This document shows positions 63,830-64,000 of a stretch of 64,000 bases of DNA, in pieces. Source of the stretch: Fen-1245 sp963835535 (GTDB lineage: Bacteria; Gemmatimonadota; Gemmatimonadetes; Gemmatimonadales; JACORV01); assembly GCA_963835535.1 (NCBI GenBank), contig CAWIFL010000004.1, positions 558,001 to 622,000 of the forward strand. The letters run 5' to 3'. Under the pieces are notes generated by a model. That model saw only the letters and a program-made list of their open reading frames with translations, searched no databases and was not told the DNA's origin. The translations under genes and the position numbers were made by a program. Numbering within the stretch: the first letter of the stretch is position 1; each line of letters opens with the position of its first letter.

Positions 63830-64000
63830 CGGCCGTGCCGACGCCGGCGCCCGCCCCGGCGGCCGCGGCGATGCTCGCCGTGGGCCGGCGCCTCGGGCGC
63901 GGAGGGCGCGGACGGCTGGGGGGGCTGCTCCACCGCCGCGGGTGCCGTCGCCTCGACCTCGTGCTTCAGGTCGGCGAGGGGCACGACGCGGGTCGTGGCG
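63826..64000 (-). CDS. C-terminal end of a protein resembling PSP1/RicT (cut by window edge)
   Basis: The last 57 codons of a gene entering from the right edge. RVVPLADLKHEVEATAP is followed by a Pro/Ala-rich linker and a basic tail, GEHRRGRRGGRRRRHGR, then a stop that overlaps the metG start. Basic tails of this sort are known at the end of PSP1-domain (RicT/YaaT-like) proteins encoded next to metG in several phyla, but the diagnostic domain lies outside the window, so the name is tentative. Confidence 0.45.
   Translation of the reverse strand, partial: ATTRVVPLADLKHEVEATAPAAVEQPPQPSAPSAPEAPAHGEHRRGRRGGRRRRHGR

Overview
The window is a high-GC bacterial chromosome segment. Its gene content fits Gemmatimonadota best: an outer-membrane SusC/SusD pair outside Bacteroidota, M13 peptidase and BNR/sortilin-like secreted proteins, an Mla lipid transporter, a Kdo transferase (so a Gram-negative outer membrane), and many secreted proteins whose signal peptides end in AQA- or AAC-type sites. 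This assignment is an inference from family content; no 16S gene is present.

Region 1 (1-26313) is a carbohydrate-utilisation locus. It runs from a GH53-like lipoprotein cut by the left edge, through malQ (GH77), an MFS sugar transporter and a lipoprotein GH13 amylase on the plus strand, to a GH2 beta-galactosidase and a secreted GH13. A long minus-strand series follows, read from right to left: BNR-propeller protein, SusC-like TonB receptor, SusD-like lipoprotein, two GH13 enzymes and a type-B carboxylesterase. A divergent GH3-PA14 beta-glucosidase closes the locus. The set would bind an alpha-glucan at the surface, cut it outside or in the periplasm, import the sugars through the MFS carrier and rearrange them with MalQ. 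The GH2, GH3 and GH53 genes add beta-galactoside and beta-glucoside capacity.

Region 2 (26322-32190) holds an ABC-2 exporter pair, an aldo/keto reductase, an M13 metalloendopeptidase, a tRNA-Arg(CCG) and a small lipoprotein.

Region 3 (32215-39782) is an integrated mobile element of about 7.5 kb in the 3' half of a tRNA-Pro(CGG) gene. It is bounded by a perfect 45-bp direct repeat. Its tyrosine integrase lies next to the intact tRNA, and paired TTCGTAC-type sites lie near both ends. Inside are an HGG-motif phage-type protein, three exported or membrane proteins (beta-barrel-like, glycine-zipper lipoprotein, DUF4177-pilin-like fusion), an excisionase-like HTH, a frameshifted primase-polymerase, a winged-helix-like protein and two more HTH proteins. 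One cargo gene is closely related to a broken host gene at 50286-50985.

Region 4 (39741-49601) has a five-gene tRNA operon, a sigma-70 factor, an mlaEFD-NUDIX-AraC operon, and an F1-only ATP synthase cluster (atpA-G-D-C) with a short epsilon subunit.

Region 5 (49623-64000) has a cluster of small outer-membrane-like genes, two of them frameshifted; waaA; a CPBP protease; a DsbA-like thioredoxin; a TPM-domain protein with a nucleotidyltransferase; a TetR/TolC/EmrA-like efflux operon with its operator; a remnant of an S9 peptidase; lemA; an M23 peptidase; metG; and the end of a protein resembling PSP1/RicT. Short dispersed repeats lie between genes and, in two cases, inside conserved genes (atpG, waaA).
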